The translations under genes and the position numbers were made by a program. Below the pieces are notes generated by a model that saw nothing but the letters and a program-made list of their open reading frames with translations, was not told the origin of the DNA and ran no database searches. A DNA stretch of 64,000 nt from Phymorhynchus buccinoides (taxonomy: Eukaryota > Mollusca > Gastropoda > Neogastropoda > Raphitomidae). Below, one piece after another: positions 52,501-62,586 of the stretch. Location of the stretch: assembly GCA_017654935.2 (NCBI GenBank), contig CM065698.1:50701932-50765931 (forward strand), written 5' to 3'. Position 1 is the first letter of the stretch, and each line of letters begins with the position of its first letter.

Positions 52501-53012
52501 ACGAGGCCTACCACCTGCTGGAGACAGGTACATCACTGGGAGCCGTGTACTATGTGTTCAGGTGGAGAGCATGGAGAACACCATGCAGGTGGTGAAGGAA
52601 CGCGATGAGGCCTACCACCTGCTGGAGACAGGTACATCATTGTCTGTTTGTTCAGGTGGAGGAGAGCATGGAGAACATCATGCAGGTGATGAAGGAGCGT
52701 GATGAGGCCTACCACCTGCTGGAGACGGGCAAAGCGAGGGAGGCTGGCGGCCGCTTCCTGACCAACTACCTGGGCCTGCGTGTGTGGAAGAGGTACACCG
52801 AGCACCTCATCCCCGCCTTCATGAACAAGGCACACCGCCTGCTGTACCCGCGCTACCCACACCCCCGCACTGCCAAGTACCTGGCGCTGTACCGCGAGCA
52901 GCGCCGCAAGGAGCTGAGCAAGGAGAGAAACAAGGAGCAGAACAGGCTGAGAAAACTGGAGCAGGAGTTCCCCCATCTCAAGGGGAAGCTGGTGAACAAG
53001 GAGAAAATGTGA
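45228..53012 (+). CDS. MRPL47: Mitochondrial ribosomal protein L47 (uL29m)
   Basis: Four exons (45228-45346, 45739-45836, 50994-51151, 52656-53012) join in phase to 243 residues; human MRPL47 has about 250. The N-terminus [20 protein letters not shown] is a typical mitochondrial presequence: Arg/Ser/Ala-rich without acids. [20 protein letters not shown] then [20 protein letters not shown] and [14 protein letters not shown] is the MRP-L47 domain, bacterial L29-like, which binds 23S-type rRNA by the polypeptide exit tunnel. [13 protein letters not shown] and a long basic C-terminal helix ([33 protein letters not shown]) follow, as in the human protein. Intron 3 carries twelve pseudoexons copied from the start of exon 4. 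Confidence 0.97.
45600..45655. repeat. (CA)n microsatellite
   Basis: CA run in MRPL47 intron 1. Confidence 0.98.
45739..45836 (+). CDS. MRPL47: MRPL47 exon 2
   Basis: Acceptor TTTGTGTCAG then G GGT GCG; donor GACAG/GTCAGT. Residues 40-73, [20 protein letters not shown] matching human [20 protein letters not shown]. Confidence 0.96.
45837..46249. other. MRPL47 intron 2, MITE-like left arm
   Basis: ACAACCGTTTAGGACGGGCC (46070-46091) is inverted at about 47228-47247 (GCCATTCGTCCTAAACGGTT-GT). A terminal-inverted-repeat element here therefore appears split by the LINE tail at 46250. Confidence 0.5.
46250..47038 (+). mobile_element. LINE 3' tail, 5'-truncated
   Basis: Starts inside the RT C-terminus (TCCATCCGTCTCAAATCTGC = [20 protein letters not shown] region) and runs through the GT-rich 3'UTR to GTAAAGCGCTTTGGGCTCAT and (TTA)n. 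It is nearly identical to 18810-19585, so the two insertions are of one recently active family. Confidence 0.95.
47300..48055. repeat. Imperfect 320-bp duplication and 53-bp tandem repeat
   Basis: GGTCACCCCCTAAAGTGTGT to GCGGTCACTGGAAATGTTT occurs at 47355-47480 and again at 47631-47760. From 47826 to 48048, ACACACACACCAATGTTTAC then AAGGCAAGAGTACACAGACT then ACTCACTTCCC repeats four times. Confidence 0.9.
48344..50775. repeat. Satellite of about 34 units inside a MITE
   Basis: Units of 63-78 bp (GGGTCTGATTCTGGGGGGAA, AGTATTATACTTTCTTACTA, TGTTGTCTATCATTATTATA, GGCACAG) fill 48420-50745. The outer ends TACCGTATTGTTTGGACTAA (48346) and the complement of TACCATATTTTTCTGACTAT (about 50767) are inverted and match the MITE at 1799-1973. 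The length variants come from presence or absence of GGTCTAT and one TTA. Confidence 0.95.
50776..50993. other. MRPL47 intron 2, proximal to exon 3
   Basis: GATGATGATG-rich AT-rich sequence. GGAACGCAACATGCT at about 50922 copies a piece of exon 3 (51069-51083), a short intronic duplicate of coding sequence. Confidence 0.6.
50994..51151 (+). CDS. MRPL47: MRPL47 exon 3
   Basis: Acceptor CATACTCAG then GT CGT CCA; donor AAAAG/GTATCG. Residues 73-125, with [20 protein letters not shown], the most conserved block of the family. Confidence 0.98.
51152..51416. other. MRPL47 intron 3, unique part
   Basis: No feature seen before the 95-bp array. Confidence 0.5.
51417..52645 (+). repeat. 95-bp array of complete pseudoexons from MRPL47 exon 4
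   Basis: Acceptors GTTCAG/GTGGAG occur at exact 95-bp steps with pseudoexon starts 51517, 51612, 51707, 51802, 51897, 51992, 52087, 52182, 52277, 52372, 52467 and 52562. Each is followed by 61 nt coding [20 protein letters not shown] (67 nt in the last) and a donor GAGAC(A/G)G/GTACAT. The units are almost identical to each other. The last one (SMENTMQVV) is closest to genuine exon 4. Confidence 0.97.
52656..53012 (+). CDS. MRPL47: MRPL47 exon 4 (last)
   Basis: Acceptor TTTGTTCAG then GTG GAG GAG; TGA at 53010-53012. Residues 126-243, beginning [20 protein letters not shown] and ending with a basic helix; human equivalent [20 protein letters not shown]. Confidence 0.97.
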   Translation: MEESMENIMQVMKERDEAYHLLETGKAREAGGRFLTNYLGLRVWKRYTEHLIPAFMNKAHRLLYPRYPHPRTAKYLALYREQRRKELSKERNKEQNRLRKLEQEFPHLKGKLVNKEKM

Positions 53013-53059
53013 TCTTCGCGTAATGAGCATGTGGATTTTGTGTGTGTGTGTGTGTATCG

Positions 53060-53340
53060 GTATCAGCAGTCCAAGGGGAGTGAATCCCTATGCTAGGCTG
53101 TCAGGAGGCAACCTTTCACGAAGACACTGCACCGGTGGAGCCCGTTCTGTGCTGTTGTTGTTGTCCTCGTACCCTGGCTTAAAGACTCCAGGGATCATCC
53201 CAACACGAAGCATGTGAACATTATAGTACAAATGCACCAGCTAGGGATGAGAACATTAGGTGTGTGACCGTTTTTGATTACCCCGCCACGTGGGCAGCCA
53301 CACTCCGACTTCGGAGGATAATTGATGTGCTGACATACGC
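53060..53340 (+). mobile_element. SINE-like repeat in the MRPL47 3' region
   Basis: CAGCAGTCCAAGGGGAGTGA, CTGGCTTAAAGACTCCAGGG-ATCATCCCAACA and TGACCGTTTTTGATTACC are shared, inverted, with 58620-58840. The copy may form part of the 3'UTR. Confidence 0.65.
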
Positions 53341-53619
53341 AGGGCACCACCTACTGGAGGCTGTGGATAGTTTGTCAAGTTGGGATTGTGGGCTGCATAT
53401 GAAATTCCTAAGCACTGATGCTCCAATCTCCATCTGACGCACTGCATTTCAGGCCAGTGGGTCACAAAATTCAACAAATTTTAACTTGATGCAGTTTAAG
53501 AACAACAAAAAAGTTAGAGTCCCCCTTGGTTAAAATATGCAGGTGACCCTCTAAAATCTAGAGGCATATTTTATCGTACACTGGTCATGATCCCCTGATT
53601 TTAAACATAGAATTAACAT

Positions 53620-54010
53620 TGATGAGAGAGTGTGAAAAGTTGTTGATATGATTATACTGCGAGTATGAAGAGTTTAAATCTGTGAGTTCAGTGTGTGAGA
53701 AGTGCTTGGCTGATTCAGTGAAGTTTTAGCATTGAGGGTTGATAGAGTGTGTGTGAAAAGTTGATGATATGATTATGCTGCGAGTATGAAGAGTTTAAAT
53801 CTGTGAGTTCAGTGTGTGAGAAGTGCTTGGCTGATTCAGTGAAGTTTTAGCATTGAGGGTTGATAAGAGTGTGTGAAAAGTTGTTGTGGTTCATATTAAT
53901 TGTGTGTGTGTGTGTGTGTGTGTGTGAAGAGTTGTTGTGGTTCGTATTAATTGTTTGTGTGTGTGTGTGTGTGAAGAGTTTTAAGTAGCAAGTTCAGTGT
54001 GTGTGTGAGA
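53620..54010. repeat. 123-bp tandem duplication and GT-rich repeats
   Basis: GATATGATTATRCTGCGAGT, ATGAAGAGTTTAAATCTGTG and GAAGTGCTTGGCTGATTCAG occur twice (53648 and 53765); shorter GTGAAGAGTTGTTGTGGTTC units follow. Confidence 0.9.
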
Positions 54011-54206
54011 AATGTGGTTAAGTTTGTGCGTTGACTGTGTGAAGTTTTAGGATTGTGAGAAGATGATCACCCCTGATGGCTTGAGGTGTGGAATGTACAG
54101 CTGTGATGCGATGAACAATGTACTTGCCAAGTTCAGAGCCTATGCTTGTTCTTGTAATTAAAGTGTGTGTGTGTTTGCGCATGTGTGCCTTTTACACAGG
54201 TTTGCT

Positions 54207-54222
54207 AATAAAAATGAATAAA
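54207..54222 (+). promoter_or_regulatory. Candidate MRPL47 polyadenylation signals
   Basis: AATAAA at 54207-54212 and again at 54217-54222, the first clear plus-strand pair after the stop codon. Use would give a 3'UTR of about 1.2 kb. Confidence 0.45.
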
Positions 54223-54239
54223 GTAGTAGTTTTGAGTGG

Positions 54240-54825
54240 TCAGAAAAAACAGATGTAGGCCATGTGTTACAAGCGGCTCTTTAAAGAAGAGTGCATTGCA
54301 TTGCAGCGTTTTAAGAGGACATTTGAAGAGCAGACCATTATTTTTACTTTAACTATCCTGGTATTACTTTTAAACATAAAGATCTCAATACACATCAACA
54401 TTTTTTACTCAATCCCCATAGCAACACAGCGATATGCCAGCCCTAAAATTATGTGCATATCACTGTTGCCATGGGCAAAGAGTGAAAAATACGAAGTTTT
54501 GAGACTGTTGCATGATTGATGAGGTGAAGGTCATACAGTGTTATCACGAAGGTGATAAACTAAAAGATGTGATAGTACCTTCTGGCTTTCACCAGACAAA
54601 TTGTGTTGTAAAGTATACACAGGGAATAGTGAAATGAATAAGGGGAAGGAACTTCTCATAATTAACTCCCTTGTTACCAGTCATTTATGGCACTGATTCG
54701 CCTAGCAAAGTGAAAGTAGTTGCCACAACAATACAGACCCAAGTTCATCCTCATATTTGCTATACACAGGGAGCTCCAAAAGTCACGCATCAAAGGGAAG
54801 AGAAAAAAATGCAAAGTTGCATCAT
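54240..54825. other. Intergenic, no gene seen
   Basis: AT-rich; no coding exon or known repeat. Confidence 0.4.
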
Positions 54826-55062
54826 TTAACCCTTTTAACGCTAGCCATTCCTCAGCCAAAATGTACCTTTAAGCTTACCTGGGTAGAGAAAATATTTTGT
54901 CTGCAATATTGGGGATTGCTCTGTGACATGCATAAAATAGAGCCTATCCCTACCTCTCAAAATTAAGAACATAAGGTCACTGGATACTAGACCCTCATTT
55001 GATGCCCTTTAGTGACATGGGTGTTAAATCATTGTGGTGCCAAGTGGTGATGAAAGGGTTAA
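54826..55062. mobile_element. TTAA-flanked MITE remnant
   Basis: TTAACCCTTTTAACGC at the left and GATGAAAGGGTTAA at the right, with TTAA at both limits and TGCCAAGTGGTGA inside. Related in style to the CTCTTCTAGC family. Confidence 0.6.
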
Positions 55063-56187
55063 TGATTATGCTCTGAAATAGCTGCTGGCGCCTGCACATG
55101 TCCCCAGAATGCAAATCACTTGGTTCACCTTGAGTCAGAGAAAAGAAAGAAGAGTAAACGGCTCATTTAATATTTTGCTTTTGATGCGCATCTTTTGGGC
55201 CACCCTGTAGACCGTGTTGCCTGAAGAGAAGGAAAACCAACGAGCATCGGAGTGTCCACTTTTCAAAATAAACAGTACTTATTCTTCTTAGTCATCATCA
55301 TCTTTAATTCTATTCAATAACAGTTTCAATATTCCACTCCTCTTCTTTTTGAAGGAACAAGCCACACACAATATTTTGCCCACTGCAATCGATGTCATGA
55401 GCTGGTAGTATCCACATATTTATTAAAACAAGCAAGCAAATGCACAAAATATGGACTTTTCATATTATTTCCACCTGTGTTCCGGTCGTGAAAACAAACT
55501 GCAACAAGAACACAATGACACATATTATGTACAATGGAAGCTATACTTTAAACTGCCCAGTTGTTTTACCACAGACGAAAAAAACCAGGTATCACTAAAG
55601 AATAAATAAAACAAGTTATCACAACTTATTCATATTTTTATTGTGACAAGTGGTTTGTATAGCGTTTTTTTGTTATAATAAAGGAAGAAACCGACGAGTT
55701 ATGTCTCCTTCAATGCAATCAGTTCCGGTTAGAAAGGATTTGTCTCACGCACGCACACACACAATCAGCTACTCGGCAATTGAAATAGAAGGGGTTTTAT
55801 TTGCTTTGTTATTTGGAGATTTAATAATATGATGTCCTATTTCTTGTATCCATACATATAGGGCTATAAACAGCAATGGTCTTTGTTTTCCTTGATATGA
55901 TTGTATAAATGCTCCAAAACTTGAAGAAAGGAACAAATTAGTTTTTGTTTAAGGGAAAGAATTCCCTTTAATTCTATTTTTGAACCAGAACTGATCAGGG
56001 AAAGATAACCCCCAAAGACCAAATTTCAAAAAAGTGCTATACATGGTTCTCTAGGTGGGAGCAACCCGAAAATTTCAGAGACGTGTTTCTGCGACTAGAC
56101 ATAATACAAATACAAAACTACCCCAACTCCACCCACCCTGTCAAAATCTTTCTCCACATTTGTAAAGCATCACAGTCCTACTTCTAA
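55063..56187. other. Intergenic, no gene seen
   Basis: AT-rich region between MRPL47 and the fumarase gene. GGTGGGAGCAACCCGAA (about 56055) recurs at 28853, marking a repeat fragment. Confidence 0.4.
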
Positions 56188-56418
56188 AGGGACAGCCACA
56201 CGTCAGCTAAAATTGTACGACTGTACGATACGATTGATCATGTGATCTCGAAGCACGAATCACATTTTGAGGGGTAGTTGCCTAAACGTGTTATCACAAA
56301 GGAAAAAGAAGGGTGATAACACGTTTAGGCAATTACCCCTCGAAGTGTTCTTGGAGACCACGTGATCGAATCGTATTGTACAGTCATACGATTTTAGCGG
56401 ACGTGTGGCCTGCCCTTA
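56188..56418. mobile_element. Foldback element, about 230 bp
   Basis: GGGACAGCCACACGTCAGCT at the left and GCGGACGTGTGGCCTGCCC at the right, with inner arms TGCCTAAACGTGTTATCAC and GTGATAACACGTTTAGGCA exactly complementary around a short loop. It can fold over nearly its whole length. Confidence 0.9.
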
Positions 56419-56985
56419 AGTCTGAACGTTCACCAACCATCTGCATTCTGAATGATTGTGACAATAACACTGAACCCCCCAAACACTAAACACAGCAACA
56501 CCCTCCTCCTGTTCCTATAAGTGGGAGGTTTGAAGAGTGAATACACAGAATAAGGGAAAGGGACTGAGAAGTGAAGACAGAAATCAGGCAGGAAAGATTG
56601 GTAGGGAGAGAAGGGAAGAGAGAAAAGTATGTCGGGCAGATAAAAAAAAAAGTATTGCAATACAGAAATCCATCTATACAGTAAAAAACAACAACGCTAC
56701 AACGCATTACTTTGAACTGATCATTAGTGATTTGTCTACAAACAAAATGTAGAAAAATATTGAAAGAAGTGAGAATGTCCAAACTTGTGACACCTTAAAG
56801 GTAGTTCCTTGGACATGTCATTCCCTTTCAAAGGTGCGTTCACTGTCCAGTACCTGTCCAGTGGGCCACGTCCACAATCAGTACGGAGTGTGACCGCCCT
56901 GGGCAGCAATCACATTGTTGCATTTGTTGTTGCTTTAACTTTATATATGGAAGGTCTCGCACCCCTTCTAGTAGTAGTAGTAGTA
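56419..56985. other. Intergenic / distal 3' region, no gene seen
   Basis: GA-rich stretch 56570-56640, then unremarkable sequence. Confidence 0.4.
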
Positions 56986-56989
56986 GTAC

Positions 56990-57262
56990 TATCCCCGATT
57001 CGCCTCTGGTTCATTTCAGTGTTCCATGTCCTGTTACTCTGCAATTCAGTGAAGATTTACAGTTCATGTTATTAACCCAAATGTCAGTCCTATCCCCTCT
57101 GTCTCCCGGTGTTGCTGTCTCTTTGCTTCATTTCAGTGTTCCATGGGCTGTAAATCTTCACTGAATAGTGAATAGCAGATGGGGTAATTTAACCTAAACA
57201 TCAGTCCTGTCATCTATTCGTCTTCCATTGTCGCTGTCTCTTCGGTTCATTTCGGCATTCCA
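56990..57262 (-). repeat. Tandem repeat and hairpin in the fumarase 3'UTR
   Basis: GGTTCATTTCAGTGTTCCAT-type units recur near 57010, 57127 and 57246. TTCAGTGAAGATTTACAG (57045-57062) is exactly complementary to CTGTAAATCTTCACTGAA (57148-57165), an 18-bp stem with an 85-nt loop. Confidence 0.75.
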
Positions 57263-57269
57263 AGTCCCC

Positions 57270-57370
57270 TCACTCCACCTGCCACTCCTTGAAGAAGTCG
57301 TTTCCCTTGTCGTCCACCACAATGAATGCTGGGAAATTCTCCACCTCCACTCGCCAGATGGCCTCCATGC
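57270..57370 (-). CDS. Class I fumarase last exon
   Basis: Acceptor GTCTCCAG then GC ATG GAG; ends GAG TGA. It encodes [20 protein letters not shown] then [12 protein letters not shown]. Confidence 0.95.
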
Positions 57371-60300
57371 CTGGAGACACACAAACAGACATTGTCACAG
57401 GACACATACATGCATACTACCATACAGACACACACCAACAAACACATGCATGCACAGACATTATCACAGGACGCATGCATGCATGCATACTACCATGCAG
57501 ACACACCAACAAACACATGCATGTATCTATGTGTATGTGCACCAAAGCTGGAGTAGATTGAACAATTCTTTTGCTGCATAGAAACAGGGTGTCGCCATTT
57601 GTGCAGCACTATTTAGATTCTTTACAAGATAGTACAGTATAGTATAGTGGGACTGGCTCAAGCCTAAGCATAACATTTTCATCTTTGTCAAGGAGATTTT
57701 TTAAGGTATTTAGTGTTGGTGCTCTTTTTAGGTTAGGTGTTAGTAAATTCCAGAGGTTAGCAACTCGATTACTAAAACAATGTTTACGCTTGTTAGTATT
57801 ACAACGCTGTATATGTAATTTTCCCTATTGATTTCTAGTGCTGTTATAAATGGATAGTGTAAAAAGAGAATCAATGCTAATGTCGTCTAAGTTGTTAAAA
57901 ATGTTGTACATCTGTATAAGGTCTCCCCTAACACGTCTTCCTTTTAATGAATGAAGGTTTAAGACTTTTAATTGAAATCTTTACAACTTTTAACCAGTTT
58001 GGTTGCTCTGAATGTGTCTGAATAGGAGGGGTGAACGATGAAAGGGGGTAGGGGCGAGACAATTTAACCAACTGACAACTGATTTTACTGTTTTTCTTCT
58101 TCACACTTAAGGATTTTCTTATGACCTTACTGACTGCTCCATCCACTACTGTGGTGATAACATCTCAGCTCTGATTCTTGAGAGCTTCCGCCAGTCGTAC
58201 AATAATTAGAAGATATTGTCACCAAGTCGGTTGCTCCGAGGAATGTCTCAGCTCTTTTAATTCTTATAAGACTGGCGGAAACTCCTGAGAATCAGAGCCG
58301 AGACATCACCAAGTCTGATGCTCCGAGGACGTCCACAGTAGTGGATGAAACGATCAGCAATGTAAATAATGATTTTGTGTTGTGAAAGAAGAAAATAATG
58401 AAGTGTTTTAAAACAACCATTTTCAAGGAGAAAAACTAACAAGTCCTTTGCTGCCACTTGGTTGTTAAATGCGCATGAAGTGTCTGAGCACAATAGACCT
58501 CCATACCCATGTATTCGCCTTGGCTTAAGGCTGTGTCGGACCAATTGACATAGGCTAGAACACCAAGGCTACACCAAAATGTTGTTATGCTCTGCATAGT
58601 TATGCGAGGATTGTCTTTAGCCATGACAAGCTCCTAGCACAACATCAATAGTCTCCCAAATCCTCTGAAGACGGAGTGTGGCTGCCCACGTGGTGGTATA
58701 ATCAAAAACGGTCACACACGTAATGTTCTCATCCGTAGCTGATGCGCTTGTACGATAGTGTTCCAAGTGCTTCCGCTGTTGGGATGATCCCTGGAGTCTT
58801 TTAGCCAGGGTACGACGACAACAACAACAACAACAACCGGTGTACCAACCTAGTTCTGGGTACTCCAGCACCTCGACTTTCTTGATGCAGTTCTGAGCCA
58901 AGATGGCCGCCGGTCCCCCGATGGAGCCAAGGTAGAATCCCCCGTGCTTCTTACAGGCAGTCGCCACCTGGAGTCAGTACAGTCAATCAGTCAGTCAATA
59001 CAGTCCATCAGTCAATACAGTCCACCAGTCAGTGAATCAGTCAATACAGTCCATCAGTCAGTACAGTCCACCAGTCAGTGAATCAGTCAATACAGTCCAT
59101 CAGTCAATCAATACAGTCCATCAGTCAGTACAGTCCACCAGTCAGTCAATACAGTCCATCAATCAGTACAGTCCATCAATCAGTCAATCAATCAATCAAT
59201 CAATCAGTCAAATACAGTCCATCAATCAGTCAATCCATCAATTCCTTCATCATCCATACGTGGTCAGTGACAGCCCTGACAATGCCTAAGTTGTCCACGG
59301 GGTATAATTTTAATTCTAGTATCAAGGGCGAATACATTGGCCCAAGACATCACTCTACACTCCCACTAAATGCAAAAGCATTCACTGCCAAGTGACTCGA
59401 CATGTGTTTGTTTATTTTTTAGAGCTTATGTCACCGTTTCTTCAGTTAAAGCAACGCATAAGCACTCAAAAAATAAGTCACTCCCCTCTTGTCGGTTGAA
59501 ATGCAACGGACAACCAAGAACGTCAACAACACATGGCGCTAGAAGGGTTGATGTCAATCCATCAAGTCATCTGTCAATCCATCAAGTCATCTGTCAATCC
59601 ATCAAGTCATCTGTCAATCCATCAAGTCATCTGTCAATCCATCAAGTCATCTGTCAATCCATCAAGTCATCTGTCAATCCATCAAGTCATCTGTCAATCC
59701 ATCAAGTCATCTGTCAATCCATCAAGTCATCTGTCAATCCATCAAGTCATCTGTCAATCCATCAAGTCATCTGTCAATCCATCAAGTCATCTGTCAATCC
59801 ATCAAGTCATCTGTCAATCCATCAAGTCATCTGTCAATCCATCAAGTCATCTGTCAATCCATCAAGTCATCTGTCAATCCATCAAGTCATCTGTCAATCC
59901 ATCAAGTCATCTGTCAATCCATCAAGTCATCTGTCAATCCATCAAGTCATCTGTCAATTCATCTGTCATCTGTCAATCCATCAAGTCATCTGTCAATCCA
60001 TCAAGTCATCTGTCAATCCATCAAGTCATCTGTCAATCCATCAAGTCATCTGTCAATCCATCAAGTCATCTGTCAATCCATCAAGTCATCTGTCAATTCA
60101 TCTGTCATCTGTCAATCCATCAAGTCATCTGTCAATCCATCTGTGATCTGTCAATCCATCAAGTCATCTGTCAATCCATCAAGTCATCTGTCAATCCATC
60201 AAGTCATCTGTCAATCCATCAAGTCATCTGTCAATCCATCTGTCATCTGTCAATCCATCAAGTCATCTGTCAATCCATCTGTCATCTGTCAATCCATCAA

Positions 60301-62550
60301 GTCATCTGTCAATCCATCAAGTCATCTGTCAATCCATCAAGTCATCTGTCAATCCATCAAGTCATCTGTCAATTCATCTGTCATCTGTCAATCCATCAAG
60401 TCATCTGTCAATCCATCTGTCATCTGTCAATCCATCAAGTCATCTGTCAATCCATCAAGTCATCTGTCAATCCATCAAGTCATCTGTCAATCCATCAAGT
60501 CATCTGTCAATCCATCAAGTCATCTGTCAAGCCATCAATCACAATTATTGTATTACAGGGATGTGAGAGATACGTGTAAATGCGCTTTTTCTATTCGACT
60601 ACAAACCAAAACAAAGTACAGAGAGAGACGATCGTACAGATTGTCGAGTTCGGTAGACTTTCTTTGCACACACACAGGTGAAAACAGAAAGCAGTTTGTA
60701 GCATGAGTACATTCCCTTGACTGAAATTTGTAATCTTCTCTGTGGTTGGTCAGTTAACGTCCAATGGCAATGCATCATTTTTATGCGTTCGGCTATGATG
60801 GCTATGATTTAGAAGGAGGATTTGGATGTTTTTAAAGCTATTGAGTGACTGTTTCATCGTCAACCATGAACATTATTTATCACACCATAGATGTGAGGAA
60901 AGAGGAGATCGACAAAGGATACCAGCACACATTTGACAGGGCTTGGCCGGATGAAACTGTATCGGACAGTAAGATCCGTGTAGGTGAGCCGCGAAAAAAA
61001 TTGATGTCAGAGTAAAAGTTTTGACTACTTTGACGAAACCATCGGCTACGCTTTTTTGCACACACACACACACACACTCTCTCCCTCCCTCACAACCACA
61101 CACACACAAACACATGCGTGCGCACAAGCATACACACTCACTCACACTCTTCCTCTCTTCAGTCCTTCAAAACATCTATCAAAACACACCTCTTTGAAAC
61201 CTATCATTAACAGCCTACATTTGATTGTATGAACTTGGATCATGTGTGTGTGCAAAAGGAGAAGCATGGGTGTGTTTATGTGCGTCTGCGTGCGCATGAC
61301 TGGTGTGTGTGTGTGAGTCTTTGACTTTGAAATCAATGTATTTTGTCCTCAACACCAATAATGATTTCTGTATTTGTTTTTTGCTTATACATAATGTTAG
61401 TACAATATTTATATAATGTGCATAGAGCTTATTAGTCGTATTTCTTTTTTTTCCCTCCTCATTGTCAATAATGTAAACCTATTTTGTTCTTTATATCTAT
61501 TATGATCTGCGTTTCTATCTTTTCATATATGTATAATCAGTGTTTATGTACAATGCTTTGTTTGTTTTATTTTTCTTGTGTGTACGTGTAGGCATCACTC
61601 ATTGTTTGTAGTGTTTAGTTCAATGTTAATGTACAGCGCTTTGAGCTCCCTGCAAAGGGAGTAGAGCGCTTTATAAATGTCCAGAATTATTATTATTATT
61701 ATTACACACACACACACACACTAACCTGTTTGCTCCTGTTTCCTTTGGCCAACATGACCATGGATCCCCCTGCTGCCTGGAACTGGTCCACATAGGAATC
61801 CATGCGACCCGCTGTTGTGGGACCAAACGACCCGCTGGCATAGCCCTGGATCACACACACAACTCTGTCAATGCAGTGAATACAAGTAGGCAGAAGAGGA
61901 GGTTACATGCTCCTAGCAAAGCCCTGGGCCACACACACACAACTCTTGTCAATGCAATGAATAAAACTTAGTAGGCAGAAGAGGCAGTTAAGGGCTTCTA
62001 GCAAAGCCCTGGATCACAAGCTGGATTCTCCCAATGGGGATACCGGGGATCTTTCGTAAAAAATAGTTTCCCCATCTTCTGGAAGTTCTGCGCTTGTAAC
62101 TTCCTCTAATCTGCCACTCTCTTTGACTCTGCCTTTTCCCTTTGCTTTTGTCTACTATATTTCTGACTTATTGGCCCATTCTCCTGCCTTTTTTTCAAAA
62201 ACATCTTCCAAATAATTTTTCTCCTTTGAGCTCCTCCGAAATCGGAATGTGTCGGCTGTGCGCAGCGGGGAGACCAGTGAAAACTGAAAAGACACATATG
62301 TACTTTACCCCTTTTGGCCTAGGAACGCAGAAGAAGAACAAGCAGGATTGCCAGCGAACTGGAGGGAGAGGGGGGTGGGGGGTGGAGGCATGGGTAGAAT
62401 TATAATAATAATAATAATTGTACATTTACATAGCGCTTTACCTCAGATGAGCCCAAAGCACTTTACAATCAATTTTTCATCAACAAATAGACAACAAAAA
62501 CAGCATTCAAGAATGACACCAACCAGCAACAATACATACATACAAAGCAA

Positions 62551-62586
<36 letters not shown>

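Noticed and set aside
51507..52702. Overlapping 74-aa plus-strand ORFs ([13 protein letters not shown]...)
   Set aside because: Wrong-frame reads across the 95-bp array; the meaningful frame is the 61-nt pseudoexon VESIMQVV.
59370..60706. Regular 20-bp repeats resembling a CRISPR array
   Set aside because: Units are contiguous with no unique spacers, and the genome is eukaryotic. The Ile/His/Gln ORFs are artefacts.
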